Part shown: positions 1-11,252 of the stretch, piece by piece
How the letters are laid out: each line of letters begins with the position of its first letter
Position numbering within the stretch: the first letter of the stretch is position 1
From: Terana coerulea
Taxonomy: Eukaryota; Basidiomycota; Agaricomycetes; Polyporales; Phanerochaetaceae
Direction: 5' to 3'
Assembly (NCBI GenBank): GCA_024811115.1
Contig: JAKOGH010000240.1
Location: 1-64,000, forward strand
DNA length: 64,000 nt
Made by a program: the position numbers and the translations under genes
The notes under the pieces: generated by a model
Told to the model about the DNA's origin: nothing
What the model saw: only the letters and a program-made list of their open reading frames with translations
Databases searched by the model: none

Positions 1-934
1 GCGGTGGTAGTCCATTCCCAGCCATATCTATGACATTGGCCCTTCGGGACCTGCCGTGCAGAGATCGAAAAGTCGATGCACGGTAATGTAATAGAACGTC
101 TGGTCACTTTGAACCGTCCGGGTGTAGATCGCTCGCACGTGACCGCGCCCTCTCACTTACAGTTGCCACTCTCGCTCACTGCCTGGCCCTTAGTGCTCGC
201 TTATATGTAGCGTAGTTTCATTTGGATATTGTTGCATTGAATTATCCACTATATATAGCCAAAGCTTGGTGACTATAAATAGTACAAAGAATCAGACAGA
301 AGCCAATGGCCGAAGCGAGTGAGGTGTATGAGAAAGCAGAATGTGCCACTACTGCGCGGCTGATGAGAATGAGGTGCAAGAACTGCGTGGTATGGCTTCC
401 TAGGATACGCGACAGGTTCATTGCCGACTTGATAGTTGCAGGGTTGGAATCGCGCAAATGAGGCTAGGCAAAAGGGCTCTAGATGCACATAAATCAATAA
501 GCCGGAACATGGGAGCCATACCGTAGAAGAGTCGTTAGTGTCTCTGCCAACCTCTCGTCCCTCATGCCCTATGCTTGCCTTGAACTCGAGATATCTTCGC
601 AATAGCCCGGCCAGTGTAGCTGGCTTGGTAGATTGCCTGCCGCTTTTGAAGAGCTATCCGGACTCAGCGCGCAGGAGATAGGCCGTGTGAGAGATGAAAT
701 GAGTCCGGAGGCGGAGAGAGTATGAATCGGCTGTAGGAGGGAGCAAGAGCGGGGCGGTCGTCGTCGACATTGAGACTCGAGAGCAAGCCAGAGCCATCAC
801 GTGCGAGCGATCTACACCGGATGATCGAACTCATAGGAGCGCTCCAACGAGCCAGTGAACATCGCTTTTCGATGTCAGACTCACTGGCCGAGGCACTTTG
901 CTTTGGAGTTCAGAGCGGATGGGAACGAGACTAC
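1..934. other. No gene recognised
   Basis: No reading frame here resembles a known family, and no plausible chain of exons with GT..AG introns could be assembled. The longest frames are about 110 codons on either strand and overlap each other, as expected for non-coding DNA of this composition. The stretch ends at the left arm of an inverted repeat. Confidence 0.5.
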
Positions 935-1661
935 CTGCAGGATGAACTGCGTACGGCTGTTTGCTCGCTTTGTTTGTTCTGTACAAGCTTCCCTTATCAG
1001 GTAATTTTGAAGGTCGCATCAGTCAGCGGGCACACTCGGTGCGGCGGTGGACAGCAGGACGTGACAGGCAGGGACCATAGAGTATATGAAGTTTGAATGT
1101 GGTTGCCCTGCAGCGTAGCTGTAGTACGCGTTGAAACAGCAAATAGAATTGTATAGGGAACATCGCAGGACGTGCAACACTATAATCACAGTCTTATTTA
1201 GATAGCATCACCTTCGACTCACGATTCATCTCCATCGAGCAAGCATTTATCGTTATCAAGGACTGACCGTTAAGACTACTACAACAAGTGTAAATATTTC
1301 TCGCTAATGTTTCCAGCCATTAACATTACAAGTCTGCCGCGTTGCGCAGCAGCCGGACGTCGGCGCTTGAGTTTTGCTCGAAATCCGAGTTGTGCATGTA
1401 ATCATAACGTGATATCGTGTGTATACGTATTATATACACTATGTGTATTCTCTGCAGTCTGAACATCCATAGTCTATGTGTATATGCTACGTAGCAAGGC
1501 CAATAGTACACTCATGTGCAGGATACCCTGCCTGTCGCTTGCTGTCAGCGCCGCTACTTAGTGTGCGGGTGACTGATGTGACCTTGAAAATTACCTGATA
1601 AGGAGGCGTTGTACAGGACAAACAAAGCGAGCAAAACGACCGTACGCAGTTCATCCTGCAG
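935..1661. repeat. Inverted repeat with ~140-bp arms (foldback or TIR element)
   Basis: The left arm (935-1073) and right arm (1526-1661) are imperfect reverse complements. Both start at a CTGCAGGATGAACTGCGTAC-type outer end and finish at GACAGGCAGGG next to the 452-bp spacer. Mismatches and small indels are scattered through the arms, so the structure is old. The spacer (1074-1525) has no recognisable transposase. I infer a non-autonomous DNA element or a foldback repeat. No flanking target duplication was found, so the true ends are uncertain. Confidence 0.65.
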
Positions 1662-1836
1662 AGGCACTGTAAGGCAGTTCCTGCCAGACTCAACTTGAAA
1701 TTGAATGTGTGCGGCCTCCAGGTCGCACAGCTGCTGAGAACTCTAAGGGCCTTACTGTTGTTCCTTGATACGGACACGCTCGTGTCTTGACATGCTATAA
1801 TTATACGGTTATTCGCGCCGCTAGGGTCACAGCCAG

Positions 1837-2181
1837 ATTGCATATCGTTAGCCGCATCAAAAATCCCCGCTCCCGCTGTGGCGCCCCCGTGAACAGCCAA
1901 GCGCCCCTCGGGCGTCCTTGGCCTGCCTGGCCTCGCTAGCTCCTACGCACCGACCAACAAGAAACTGCAAAATGCATGGAGAGGATTATGAACCAAAGCA
2001 CGCTTAGATGCCGATTCTGGCGACCCAAGTGCGTCCAAGGGCTATTGCTCGTGAGTAGAACTGCTGCCGAGAGCAAGCCGCGGGACGCTAGCCTGGCGCT
2101 TGGTGGCTTGGGGAGGGGCGTTAAGCGCGGCTGGCTCCATCCAAGGGAGGCGGATTTTGGATACGGCTAACGATATGCAAT
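1837..2181. repeat. Short inverted repeat, ~30-bp arms
   Basis: The sequence ATTGCATATCGTTAGCCG at 1837 recurs inverted at 2152-2181 with only a few mismatches across 30 bp. Weaker complementarity continues inward in GC-rich DNA. The enclosed ~285 bp has no coding signal. It may be a second, smaller MITE-like element just downstream of the larger inverted repeat. Confidence 0.5.
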
Positions 2182-3300
2182 GCGCTTAACACAACCAGAC
2201 CCAATTTGAAGAGGCAAGGTTCATGATTCTGAAGGCAAGATGCCGAGGCACATGACGTGCTTATCTCGAGAATACAGAGTGCCGAGCTTCCTAATGCAAC
2301 GCTTGAAGGAAGCATCGGTCGGGCGCTCCACCGCTGCGCCTCTACGTGCCATCGAGCTTGACACACATGTGTAAAATATCACACTCTTGTCGACCAGCCT
2401 AAAGTTTGAAGAGTACATACAAGCCTTGATATTGCGTGGTAGCATGGCACTTCAGCAAGGGCATCATGCAGTCGCCGCCACTTCGGGTCAGTTGCGTCGT
2501 GGGCAGCACTGGCACCATCATTTTAGCATAGTATATAGTACCTTTACACGCAGCATAACACTTAGGTACTTCGCATTCAACGCTCACTACGATCGGTTTG
2601 TGCACAGACGAGCCATGCTGTAACATTTGGAGGACTATTGTGACAGATCTACTAAGCCTGCGCGATGATGTGAAGACAACTTGAAGCAGGGGAAAGTAGC
2701 GGGAGGAATGCTAGGGGTGCTGATAAGTCGTCTCATAGTGACCTTGAACATATTGGGTGCTTGTCACTACGTTGGCCGGCTAGGGAAGTGGGCAGACAGC
2801 GTATGCTGGTTCTCGTCATCGCTAGCATTCCACCCACTGGACTTGTCACTGGCTGATTGAATACTGCATATTAACTACAGACTTGAGCATCGCACTGCCA
2901 CAGAGAGCATAGTTGGAGAACTTACGTATCGGCGTTATCGCCTGCTGGGTAACGGTGGTGACGGACCACTCTGCGCTTTGGACGAGTCCTCACGAGAACG
3001 CAAGGAGGTCGCCATCGGGCTAGTACCCGACATAGAAGCCGCTATCTTCATGCTTGCCTTACCAAGTCGTCAATCGTCTCGGCGTCAATCTTTTTGCAGG
3101 CAGTGAGCCGAGGCACGCTAATGCATAAGTTTAGCTATGCCTACCGGCTGCGAGTTGTCTGTGCGGAAGCTCCGGGTCCCCAATGGAGCAGCGCTACTGC
3201 TGATCGCGTAGTCGCTATTTTCAAGACGTCGTGGAAAATAATTATGGAAAGAATCTGGAACTTGTGAGGTGCGGGGTTGCTGTCGGGTAGGGTCCTTCAG
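2182..3300. other. Intergenic, nothing recognised
   Basis: Only short overlapping frames on both strands, with no family resemblance and no repeat structure that I could see. The stretch ends exactly at the GAGAA target duplication of the gypsy element. Confidence 0.5.
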
Positions 3301-3305
3301 GAGAA

Positions 3306-3746
3306 TGTAACGGTTCGACCGTTACGGCCATTCTAGCACACACACGGACACTTTAGCACACTCACGGGCACTTTAGATACATACGTGGGCACTCGTATAT
3401 ACTGCGGACACTCACGGTCTGTGCACGGTCAGGCGTTTGGACATTCTGGTTGCTTACGATTTCCTTATCCGGCTCCGTTCCTTCCCCATTCGTCTCGCTC
3501 TGTATTTCCAGGGCACTGCGTCCTCCTTTTATCCCTCTCGCGTTCTCGTTTCTCCCTATCGATTCGTCTCATGTACCTGACACTAGCTTACTGGCGTTGT
3601 CTTTATAGTCCTCCCGTCCTGTACCCTCGTCGAATCAACGCCAGTGTCTGGCACCCCTCACTCGAATTCCCTTCGCTCTCGTCTGCCGTCTTCGACGTCG
3701 CTGTCCTCTCTGGAAGGTTTCGCCCTCGTCCCTCGCGTGCGCCACA
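3306..3746 (+). repeat. 5' LTR of gypsy element
   Basis: This 441-bp repeat starts TGTAACGGTTCGACCGTTAC, which is itself a short palindrome (ACGGTTCGACCGT), and ends GCCACA. It aligns throughout with the 3' LTR but is 31 bp shorter because of many 1-6 nt gaps. The target duplication GAGAA precedes it at 3301-3305. Confidence 0.92.
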
Positions 3747-3880
3747 GTTTGATTCGACCACCCTTTTCGGACTCGAGAACCTCGCTCACTGTCACACGCT
3801 CGGACGTTGCGGGGCCGTAACGTTCGGTCTCTTCGATTTCTCGCGTTTGGGGCAAAGCCCACTACTACTGACATTCCTCT

Positions 3881-5000
3881 ATGTCTTCAGGTGAGGGCAA
3901 TCCCCTCGGCTCCTCGGCCTGGTCTGGCCTCGGAAGCTCCGGACCCCTCTACCACTCCTTTCCCACGGGTTCCTATGGCGCCGGGCAGCGAAGCCTACGG
4001 CGCTGCCCAGCCACAGCGAGGACGGCGTCAAGTCTTCTGCTCACCTGCAGGCCTTGGGGCAGAGGATGTCCTCTTTCGAAGGACTAGTCTCACGACTGTC
4101 CTCGATCGAGCAACAGCAGCAGCTTGCCGGCTCCCTTGCCCAAATCACCCTAACTATGGGCGCAGTCGCGCCCGCTCACGCCCAACCTGCACCACCACGC
4201 CTCCCGTGCAGGTCGCCGCTGCCGTTCACGGGGTACTCCGGCGAGGAGCCATTTACCTTCGCCAGCGTCGTCGCGAGGTCGAGCCGTGGATCGACGGAGT
4301 CACCATGCCGTCCACCTCCAGCGTAACACCCTTGTCGATGACTACGACAAGGCTCTGTACGTGCTGGCTACTGAGCAGGGCTCTCCCAAGTCCTGATGCT
4401 ACGGTGTTCGCTCTTCGCAGGACCACCTCTCTACCTGACTGCGGCGCTCTTTGACGATTTTCGCTCCGCCCGGCGACTCCGATGTCTGCGTCCACGCCTT
4501 TCCCAAGATCAAGGCCTTGAAGCAGACGGGCTCTTGCTCGTCGTACGCTTCAAAGTCTCGTGAACTCCATGAGCACCTCGCCCTCAACGACTTTATGAAG
4601 ATCAACTACTTACGAGGGCTCAAGGAGGGCGTCAAGACCTCCTACGTCGCCGTCTCCTCTCCTCCCATCACCTTCGGCGGCTACGTCACCCTCTGTGTCC
4701 AGGATCGACAACCGGCTTCCAACCGTGAGCTAGAACGTAAGTCGACTCCGAAGGGCTCGACAAACTCATCAAGCCTAGGATCGCACCAACTCTCAGCCAC
4801 GTCCTCGGGCGTTCGCTGTTCCTGCGGTCCCGGTTGTACCCTCCTACGTCCAAGCGTGGTCCCGATGGAGATTGGCGGCTGTGAAGCGTGGTCGTCACTG
4901 CGGATGAGAAGGCCCGTCGCAGCGCGGGCCTTTAACTTCTCTGTGGGCAAGGCAAGCATCGCATTGAGGACTGTCCCAACATGTCCTTGAAGGCGAAGGA
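3881..5000 (+). pseudogene. Gypsy gag remnant with zinc-knuckle
   Basis: An ATG at 3881 begins a Ser/Gly-rich leader. Capsid-like sequence follows in shifted frames: a Gln-rich segment near 4100, then FPKIKALKQTG and LNDFMKINY near 4500-4620. A retroviral-type zinc knuckle is visible at about 4950-4985 as CGQGKHRIEDC, but the first cysteine codon has been lost to a shift or stop. Gag would form the virus-like particle. At least four frame changes occur between 3881 and 5000, so the product is broken. Confidence 0.75.
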
Positions 5001-5269
5001 TGCCTGAGGCCAAGCAGGCCTACCGTGCGCTGCTCCCTCCTCGGGAAAGCGTAACCGGTAGCCTCACCAGGTCCCTGGGCTTCCGGTCAACGATGGGACC
5101 CGTTCTTCGCTCGCTGTGAAGCCCACTCGCGTCCGGTCCGCCGACGGACGTTATATCTCCCGTCACGCTCGAACATTTCTGCTCCTTCTTCTTCGCTTCT
5201 CGAACCTTTACAAATTCTCCTGATCATTTCTTACGTTTCTGTGGTACTGCGTTTCCCTAACCGAAACCC

Positions 5270-5560
5270 ATTCGCACTTTTGCTCGTTGACTTGGGTGCT
5301 TCGGGATCTTGCATCTGGGAGGTTTTCGCCCGTCGTCACTCTCTACCCAACGTCTCAGGACGTTCCGACGCCAGTAACGGCTGTTGATGACCGCCCCCAA
5401 TTGCTTGGGCTTAGTCGCCCATGGCGTTGTCACTCGGCTAACTGTGAACAAACACTCCGAGATTATCGGTCTAGGAGTTGTGTCTGTTCATCTGCTATTA
5501 TTCTAGGTCTCGATTGGCTTCGACGCCACAATCCTACAGTCAACTGGGAGACTGTCGACG
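5270..5560 (+). pseudogene. Gypsy aspartic protease remnant
   Basis: The retropepsin signature appears near 5283-5310 as LVDLGASGSCI, in place of the usual D-S/T-G-A. The downstream ILGLDWLRRHNPTVNWE segment (about 5495-5555) is the conserved C-terminal part of gypsy proteases. The two halves are in different frames. The enzyme would process the Gag-Pol polyprotein. The Leu in DLGA, where Ser or Thr is normally found, would itself damage catalysis. About 400 bp of poorly conserved linker separates it from the reverse transcriptase. Confidence 0.75.
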
Positions 5561-6029
5561 CCTACCTCTCGTGCTGCACAGCCTCACCCGCTCGACCCCT
5601 GTCACCGTCTCGGCCAAAGGTCTCGCGCCTCCTCGAGCTACACCCTGAACTCCGCTACTCTGTCGGCTGGGCTTCGGTCTTGCGGCAACAACCTCGCTAC
5701 CGAAATCCACCTCCGTCGATCTCCGACACATCATCGCGGTGTTTGGCCAACGCCTCGTCTTCTCCTCCTCGCACTCCATTCCTACGTCTTTCACCGCTTG
5801 GACTGGCCGGTCGCTCCTCCTCTTCTCCTCCTTTGGAGCTCGCAGCCGCGGCGTGTCGGTTGTAAACCCACGGCGTTTTTGAAGTATTCCAAGTCTTCAC
5901 CCGTTGCGTGATTCGTTTTCATCCTGTAGGATCTCAGTCCTACAACCTCGCTACATGTCGTCTGCCTTGGACATAGACATTGACCTTGAGCCTTTGCCGG
6001 CCAAGAACATGGATGCAGACGACTATGCG

Positions 6030-7370
6030 TCGCACATACCTTCAAAATACATGCCTTGGGCCTCTGTATTCTCACCCGTCGATGTCGACCAACTCGCCGC
6101 ACCGGCCATATGACATGTCAGATTGAGCTCGAAGAAGGTACGTCCGCCTTTCGGTTCTATGTACCGATTGTCTCCTGCCGAGCGTTCTGCTCTAACAGAG
6201 TACATCGGAGTCGAGACAGCAAGAAGGAGTTTCATTCGTCGTTCAACTTCTTCGGCGGCCTCGCCCATCCTCTTTGTTCGCAAAGACTGGAGACTTACGT
6301 CTCTGCGTCGATTATCGTGGGCTCAATGCCATCACGAAGAAAAACCGGTACCCACTCCCACTCATTGATGATCTCCTTGACCGGCGTCAGGGGCTGTTCT
6401 CACTTCTCGGTCATTGACCTGAAGAATGCCTTTAACCTCGTGCGTGTCAAGGATGGAGACGGAAGGAAGACCTTCACGCGCATGGGCCTCTGAGTACCTG
6501 GTTATGCCCTTTGGTCTTACTAATGCCCCTGCTACCTTTCAGGCTCTCATCCAGGATACCCTCCGTGACTACCTCTGACGTTTTCTGCGTCGTCTACCTC
6601 GATGACATCCTCATCTTCTCCCGCTCCCAAGCTGAGCACGGCCGTACGTTCAACGTGTGCTGGACCGCCTCAGGGACGCGCACTTGTAAGCTAACGCGGA
6701 AAAGTGTGAGTTCGACAAATCTGAGGTAACGTACCTTGGCTATCTTCTCAGTGCCGATGGGATCCGTATGGATCCTAAGAAGCTTCGACACTGTCGCTTC
6801 ATGGCCAGAGCCTTCATCCGTCAAGGACATTCAATCCTTTCTTGGTTTTACCAATTTCTACCGTCGCTTTGTCGACAACTATGCGCGCATTGTAGTCCCA
6901 CTCAATGCACTCGCGGCGCGGGACACGCCGTTCATCTTTTCGAGCGGCGTGTCGAGATGCCTTCAAATCGTTGAAGAAGGCTCTCTTGTCTTACCCTGTT
7001 CTTCATCATTTTAATCCTTCTCGTCCGTGCACCCTCGCTACTGATGCTTCAGACTTTGCGATTTCAGGTGTGATGCAGCAGCCTGACGATGACGGTCTTT
7101 TGCACCAGTCGGCTACTACTCTCGCGAAGCTCACACTGCCGAGATCAACTACGAGGTGCACGACAAAGAGCTCCTCGCTGTCGTTGACTCCTTTCGGCGA
7201 CATGCAGCGCGTGGCTCCATGGCTCGTCGCCCGTCTCGGTCATCTCAGACCACAAAACCTTGAGTATTTCATGTCTTCTCGTGTTCTTAATCGTCGCCAG
7301 GCCCGCTGGTCGATGTTTCTTTCTGAATTTAACTTTCGTCTTGTCTGAGGCCCGGCCATAAAAACGTTGC
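6030..7370 (+). pseudogene. Gypsy reverse transcriptase and RNase H remnant
   Basis: Conserved reverse transcriptase blocks appear in order: MYRLSPAE near 6160, [17 protein letters not shown] near 6307-6360, [11 protein letters not shown] near 6405-6437 and the catalytic VVYLDDILIF, with YLDD codons at 6595-6606. The thumb/connection motif FYRRFVDNYARI lies near 6858-6895. RNase H follows with LATDASDFAISGV (from about 7030) and ends near RQARWSMFLSEFNFRLV (about 7298-7347). Together they would copy element RNA into cDNA. The blocks lie in all three frames, and I count at least eight frame changes, so no active enzyme is encoded. Individual motifs are well preserved, which argues against great age. 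Confidence 0.85.
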
Positions 7371-7569
7371 TGACTCTCCTTCCCGACGGCCCGACTTCGG
7401 CGCTTCTAAAAAGGGGATGACGTCCTAGCAGAGCAACGCCAGACTCTCTTAGCTGAACATACTGAACTACTTTTTCCTTCTTTAGACTCTCCGCCCTTAC
7501 CCTCCTCTGTCGCCACCGTCCCAATTGCTATTTCTGCCCTCACTACGCTCGCGATAGACAACTCCATCC

Positions 7570-8990
7570 TCCTTGAGCTTCAAGCTGCGACGATGTCGAG
7601 TGTGCGCTCTGGCACATGGCAACGCGGACTTCACTGCCCAAGACGGCATGGTCTTTCATAAAGGCCGACTCTTCGTTCGGCTCCCTTGCGTGCTGATATC
7701 CTTCACTCTAGGCATGACGCTCTTGTCGCAGGTCACCCTGGACGCAACCGAACCCTTGCGTTCGTCCAGCGTGACTACTCCTGGCCTGGGATGCAGACTT
7801 CACGTCCGCCGCTATGTCCAAGCGTCGCGACGTTTGTGCCCGCATCAAAACGCCTCACCATAAGCCGTATGGTCTTCTCCAGGCCTTTGGAGTTGTCTAC
7901 ACGCCCTTGGAAAGCGATCACAATGGACTTCATTGTGAAGCTTCCGCCTCGCACGGCTACGACTCTATTTGGGTTGTCTGTGATCGTATGACTCGCGCAG
8001 CGCATTTCGTGCCTTGCAAAGAGTCTATGACCGCCGTTGAGCTGGCATGGCTCTTTCTTGATCGTATCTTCCGTTACCACGGTCTCCCTTGAATCCATCA
8101 TCTCCGACCGTGGTTCTTTATTCGTCTCACACTTCTGGAAACAACTCACCACTCTTCTTCAAGTAGATCATCGCACATCGACCGCATACCACCCTTAGAC
8201 GGATGGACTGACCGAGCGTACCAACCAGACGCTTGAGACGTACCTCGCACGTACTGCTCTTACCAAGCGGGACAATTGGGTCGACTACCTGCCAGTAGCA
8301 GAGTTCGCGTTTAATAACGCCCGAAAACGCGTCCACCAAGCAGACTCCCTTCTTTGCCAACTTTGCCTACCACCCTACCTTCGAGCCGCAGATCACCGAG
8401 CGTTCCACCGTTCCTGCCGCTCACGATCTTGCTCAACGCCTCGACCACATCCACGCCCGAACTCCGAGGCCGAGCTGAAACATGCTCAGGACGTCCAGTC
8501 ACGCCAACTACAACGGCATGTGCAGGACGCGCCCGGTCTACAAGCCCGACCAGCTCGTTTGGCTACTCCGTCGGAATATCAAGACAACTCGTCCATCTGA
8601 TAAGCTCGACCACCGTCGTCTTAGCCCCTTCCCTGTCGCTCGACAGATTTCATCACTTGTATACCAACTTCGTCTTCCCTCATACCTTTCTCGCCTTTAT
8701 CCCGTCTTCCATGTTTCCTTCTCGAACCCTACCATGACCCTTCAGAATTTCACCCACATGCCCCTCCGGAGCGTTTTGACGTACACCCAGACTCTCTATC
8801 TCCCGTCGCCACTCGCGAAATCGACACCATCCTCGAGTCTCGCAAGATAGGCCACCGCTATGAGTACTTCGTCCGGCTGGAAGGCGCTTCCGGACGAAGA
8901 AAACTCATGGGTGCCTCTGTCTGACGTCCTACGACTGCCAACGAGCTCGTTGAACGCTTTCATCGCCGCCATCCGCGCGCCCGGCCTCAT
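7570..8990 (+). pseudogene. Gypsy integrase with C-terminal chromodomain, broken
   Basis: The zinc-binding region spans about 7690-7880 (H..H then CARIKTPHHKPYG). The catalytic core shows the first Asp in TMDFIVKLPP near 7920, the second in SDRG near 8104, and the Glu region DGLTERTNQTLE near 8201-8236. A TAG at 8196-8198 replaces the expected glutamine codon of the conserved HPQTDG motif, a simple C-to-T change. A chromodomain lies at about 8811-8965: REIDTILESRKIGHRYEYFV, then after a one-base shift DEENSWVPLSDV. Chromodomains of this class direct insertion toward modified histones. Frameshifts break the reading frame in several places. Confidence 0.85.
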
Positions 8991-9019
8991 CGTCTCGTCA
9001 TAGACCAGTCCTTTCCTGC

Positions 9020-9367
9020 ACCCGTTCCGTTAATGCTAATCCTCCTTTGCCTTCTTCTGCTCCTCAGATGCCCTCGTCGCCCGCTGCCTCCCTCGCCGCT
9101 GTCCTCGCCCGGGCGTCGCCCGCTGCCTCCTCGCCGCTGTCCTCGCCCGAAGCCTCGCCGCTGCCTCCGTTGTCCCGTTGCCCGCTGCCGTTCTCCTGCT
9201 GCCGCTCTCGCGCTCCCTTCGCTCGTCCGAGAACCTCACCTCGTCGTACGTCGCACCCCGGCAGACCACAACGCGCTCCGGTCGTGTGTCTCGCCCAGCC
9301 GAAAGGCTTGATCCTCGCATCCCTGGTCGCTGAGCATGTCATTCGCTCGTGGCTTAAAAGGGGATGA
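9020..9367 (+). other. Low-complexity Pol C-terminus and polypurine tract
   Basis: After the chromodomain the sequence becomes a C-rich repetitive tract (about 9030-9230) encoding Pro/Ala/Ser runs. A short conserved tail reading TTRSGRVSRPAERLDP follows (about 9260-9310), typical of the extreme Pol C-terminus in fungal chromoviruses. The purine-rich AAAAGGGGATGA at 9356-9367 immediately precedes the 3' LTR and is the likely plus-strand primer (polypurine tract). Confidence 0.75.
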
Positions 9368-9839
9368 TGTAACGGTTCGACCGTTACACGGCCATTCTAG
9401 CACACACACGGACACTTTAGCACACTCACGGGCACTCTAGATACATACACGGGCACTCGTATATACTCAACGGACACTCCACGGTCTCTGTAGCACGGTC
9501 CGGCGTTTCGGACATTCTGGTTGCTTACGATTTCCTTATCCGGCTCCGTTCCTTCCCCATTCGTCTCGGCGCTCTGTATTTCCAACCAGGCACTCGCGTC
9601 CTCCTTTTATCCCTCTCGCGTTCTCGTTTCTCCCTATCGATTCGTCTCTATGTACCTGACACTAGCTTACTGGCGTTGTCTTATAGTCTACGGCCTCCCG
9701 TCCTGTACCCTCGTCGAATCAACGCCAGTGTCTGGCACCCCTCACTCGGAATTCCCCCGCTCGCTCTCGTCCTCGCCGTCTTCGACGTCCGCCTGTCCTC
9801 TGGAAGGTTTCGCCCTCGTCCCTCGGCGTGCCCTTCACA
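9368..9839 (+). repeat. 3' LTR of gypsy element
   Basis: This 472-bp repeat starts TGTAACGG and ends CTTCACA, followed by the GAGAA target duplication at 9840-9844. It contains the motifs of the 5' copy plus many 1-6 nt segments missing there. The promoter region is not clear, although CGTATATACTC lies about 85 bp in. Confidence 0.92.
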
Positions 9840-9844
9840 GAGAA

Positions 9845-10639
9845 GTATGCATACCTCTCTTCCCTGCTCTCTCAGGATGGCAGGCTTCAATCCTCGTAGA
9901 CTGATTGGCAAAGGCCATGAAGCTCCCTGACAGCGTGCGCTTCATGCCTGTATTCGAGCGAAGACGGGCCTTGGTAATATTCTAATGGGCGTCGAAATCG
10001 CCACCCTCGTCGGCGTACGCATCATAAGACCCCCCTGACGTCGTGCAACAACTCCCAGCTTTCTTAGCAAGAGCATCAGTACACATAACCAGAAAAACGG
10101 CGTATATCTAAGCACCACAACGTGAGGCTTTGGCAGCCAGACGAGGCATAGAAGAAAGCATCTGGGAAAGCTCTATAGCCACAGACGAATTCATCCTCGT
10201 GTAGTAGAAAGCGGCTTTCCTGTTCGCAGCGTTCAGTCGTTAACGTCTTTCATATAGGAGGTCACTGTTGCTCACGCTGAGATCCCTCGTACGTAGTGCG
10301 CGCGCCACTGTACACGTCACACGAACTTGAAGAAAACGCAATTCGGAGATGTGATTCCCGGGAATCTAGGCTCTCATATGTCCAGCCCTGGAACTCATCT
10401 TTCTAATACCTTCGAGAGGATACCACGGAGATACACGCAAGGCCTCGAGACTAAGCTTGTAGGCCTTGAGGCGACCCATGGGGAGCAAACTAATATGGAG
10501 GAAAACGAAGGAGTAGTAAATGACAGAGTTTGCTGGGCGCTGATTGGCGGGTAGGCAAAGCCTATTGCGGCAAGCGCTCAGTTGAGTGGGGAAGCGCTTT
10601 GGAAGCGCTGCGTGTTGCCACTTCAAGCGCAGACTCGGA
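9845..10639. other. Intergenic, nothing recognised
   Basis: No family resemblance, RNA gene or repeat was seen. A long minus-strand open frame begins in this stretch, but it is explained as a shadow of the plus-strand relic at 10640-11085. Confidence 0.45.
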
Positions 10640-11085
10640 AGCACATGAAAACCTATCCTGCCTCTACTTACTGTCACTATGCGCCGACAAACGATGCCCA
10701 CGCTCTGCAGCTTCTTTTCTGACACTCTGAAGCGGCTTGAGCATGTCTCTCTCAAGGGCACGTTGCCGCAGTTTGCGCGCGCAGTGGTGTCGACCTGACC
10801 CAATGGGACGCGTTCAGCTTTGGCGACCTCTTTATGTCGATGGGACATATCTTCGGTCTGAAGCGAGAGGAAGTCGTTGGCCTGCTCGTGCGGTCGGACG
10901 AGTGAGTACCACATTACCGTAGGATTCCGTACCGAAATGCTCACGTCGTGTGCGCTCTTTTCAGTGCTACCACCAACAAGCCCTGCCACAAGATGATTCT
11001 GGTGAACGCCGTGCCATCCCTTGAAGCGAAAACTTCTTTGAAGAGATAATGGGCCGTGCCCGTCGCGGTGACCTATGAACTTCAA
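10640..11085 (+). pseudogene. Degraded gene relic of unknown function, with one intact intron
   Basis: Coding-like plus-strand segments read in order: YAPTNDAHALQLLF, LEHVSLKGTLPQFARA and WDAFSFGDLFMSMGHIFGLK, then VVGLLVRSD. After a clean GT..AG intron (donor GTGAGT near 10900, acceptor TTTTCAG near 10964) comes ATTNKPCHKMILVNAVP. Two frameshifts, near 10720 and 10795, and a later break destroy the frame. The splice junction joins sense sequence, which argues for a real former gene. I do not recognise the family. It lies directly downstream of the gypsy insertion and may be a truncated paralog. Confidence 0.5.
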
Positions 11086-11252
11086 GCTATGCGAACGCCT
11101 ACGGTACGTTCATTCAGTCACAGTGGCGACTAGCTCTAAATCTCATAACACCACATAGTATTGCACATCCTGAAGGACAACCAAAAGTCTACGAACACAT
11201 GCTAATCCATGACACACTCATACTCTTCCCAAGCCGACCCTTCCTCTGGCAT

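Larger units (their letters stand above)
3306..9839 (+). mobile_element. Ty3/gypsy chromovirus, LTR to LTR, decayed
   Basis: The element runs from one LTR (3306-3746) to the other (9368-9839) and is flanked by a perfect 5-bp duplication, GAGAA, at 3301-3305 and 9840-9844. Both LTRs start TGTAAC and end CACA or TTCACA (TG..CA). The internal order is gag, protease, reverse transcriptase, RNase H, integrase, then a C-terminal chromodomain, which is the chromovirus arrangement of Ty3/gypsy (Metaviridae-type) elements. Frameshifts break every domain and at least one nonsense codon is present, so this copy cannot make a full polyprotein. A polypurine tract abuts the 3' LTR. I could not find a convincing tRNA-complementary primer site after the 5' LTR, so self-priming is possible. 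Confidence 0.93.

Noticed and set aside
3747..3765. tRNA primer binding site after the gypsy 5' LTR
   Set aside because: The sequence after the LTR (GTTTGATTCGACCACCC) lacks a TGG start and matches no tRNA 3' end I can recognise.
10366..11085. 239-codon open frame on the minus strand
   Set aside because: It overlaps antisense to a plus-strand relic that has family-like blocks joined across a proper intron. The minus-strand translation has no such structure and crosses regions without coding texture.
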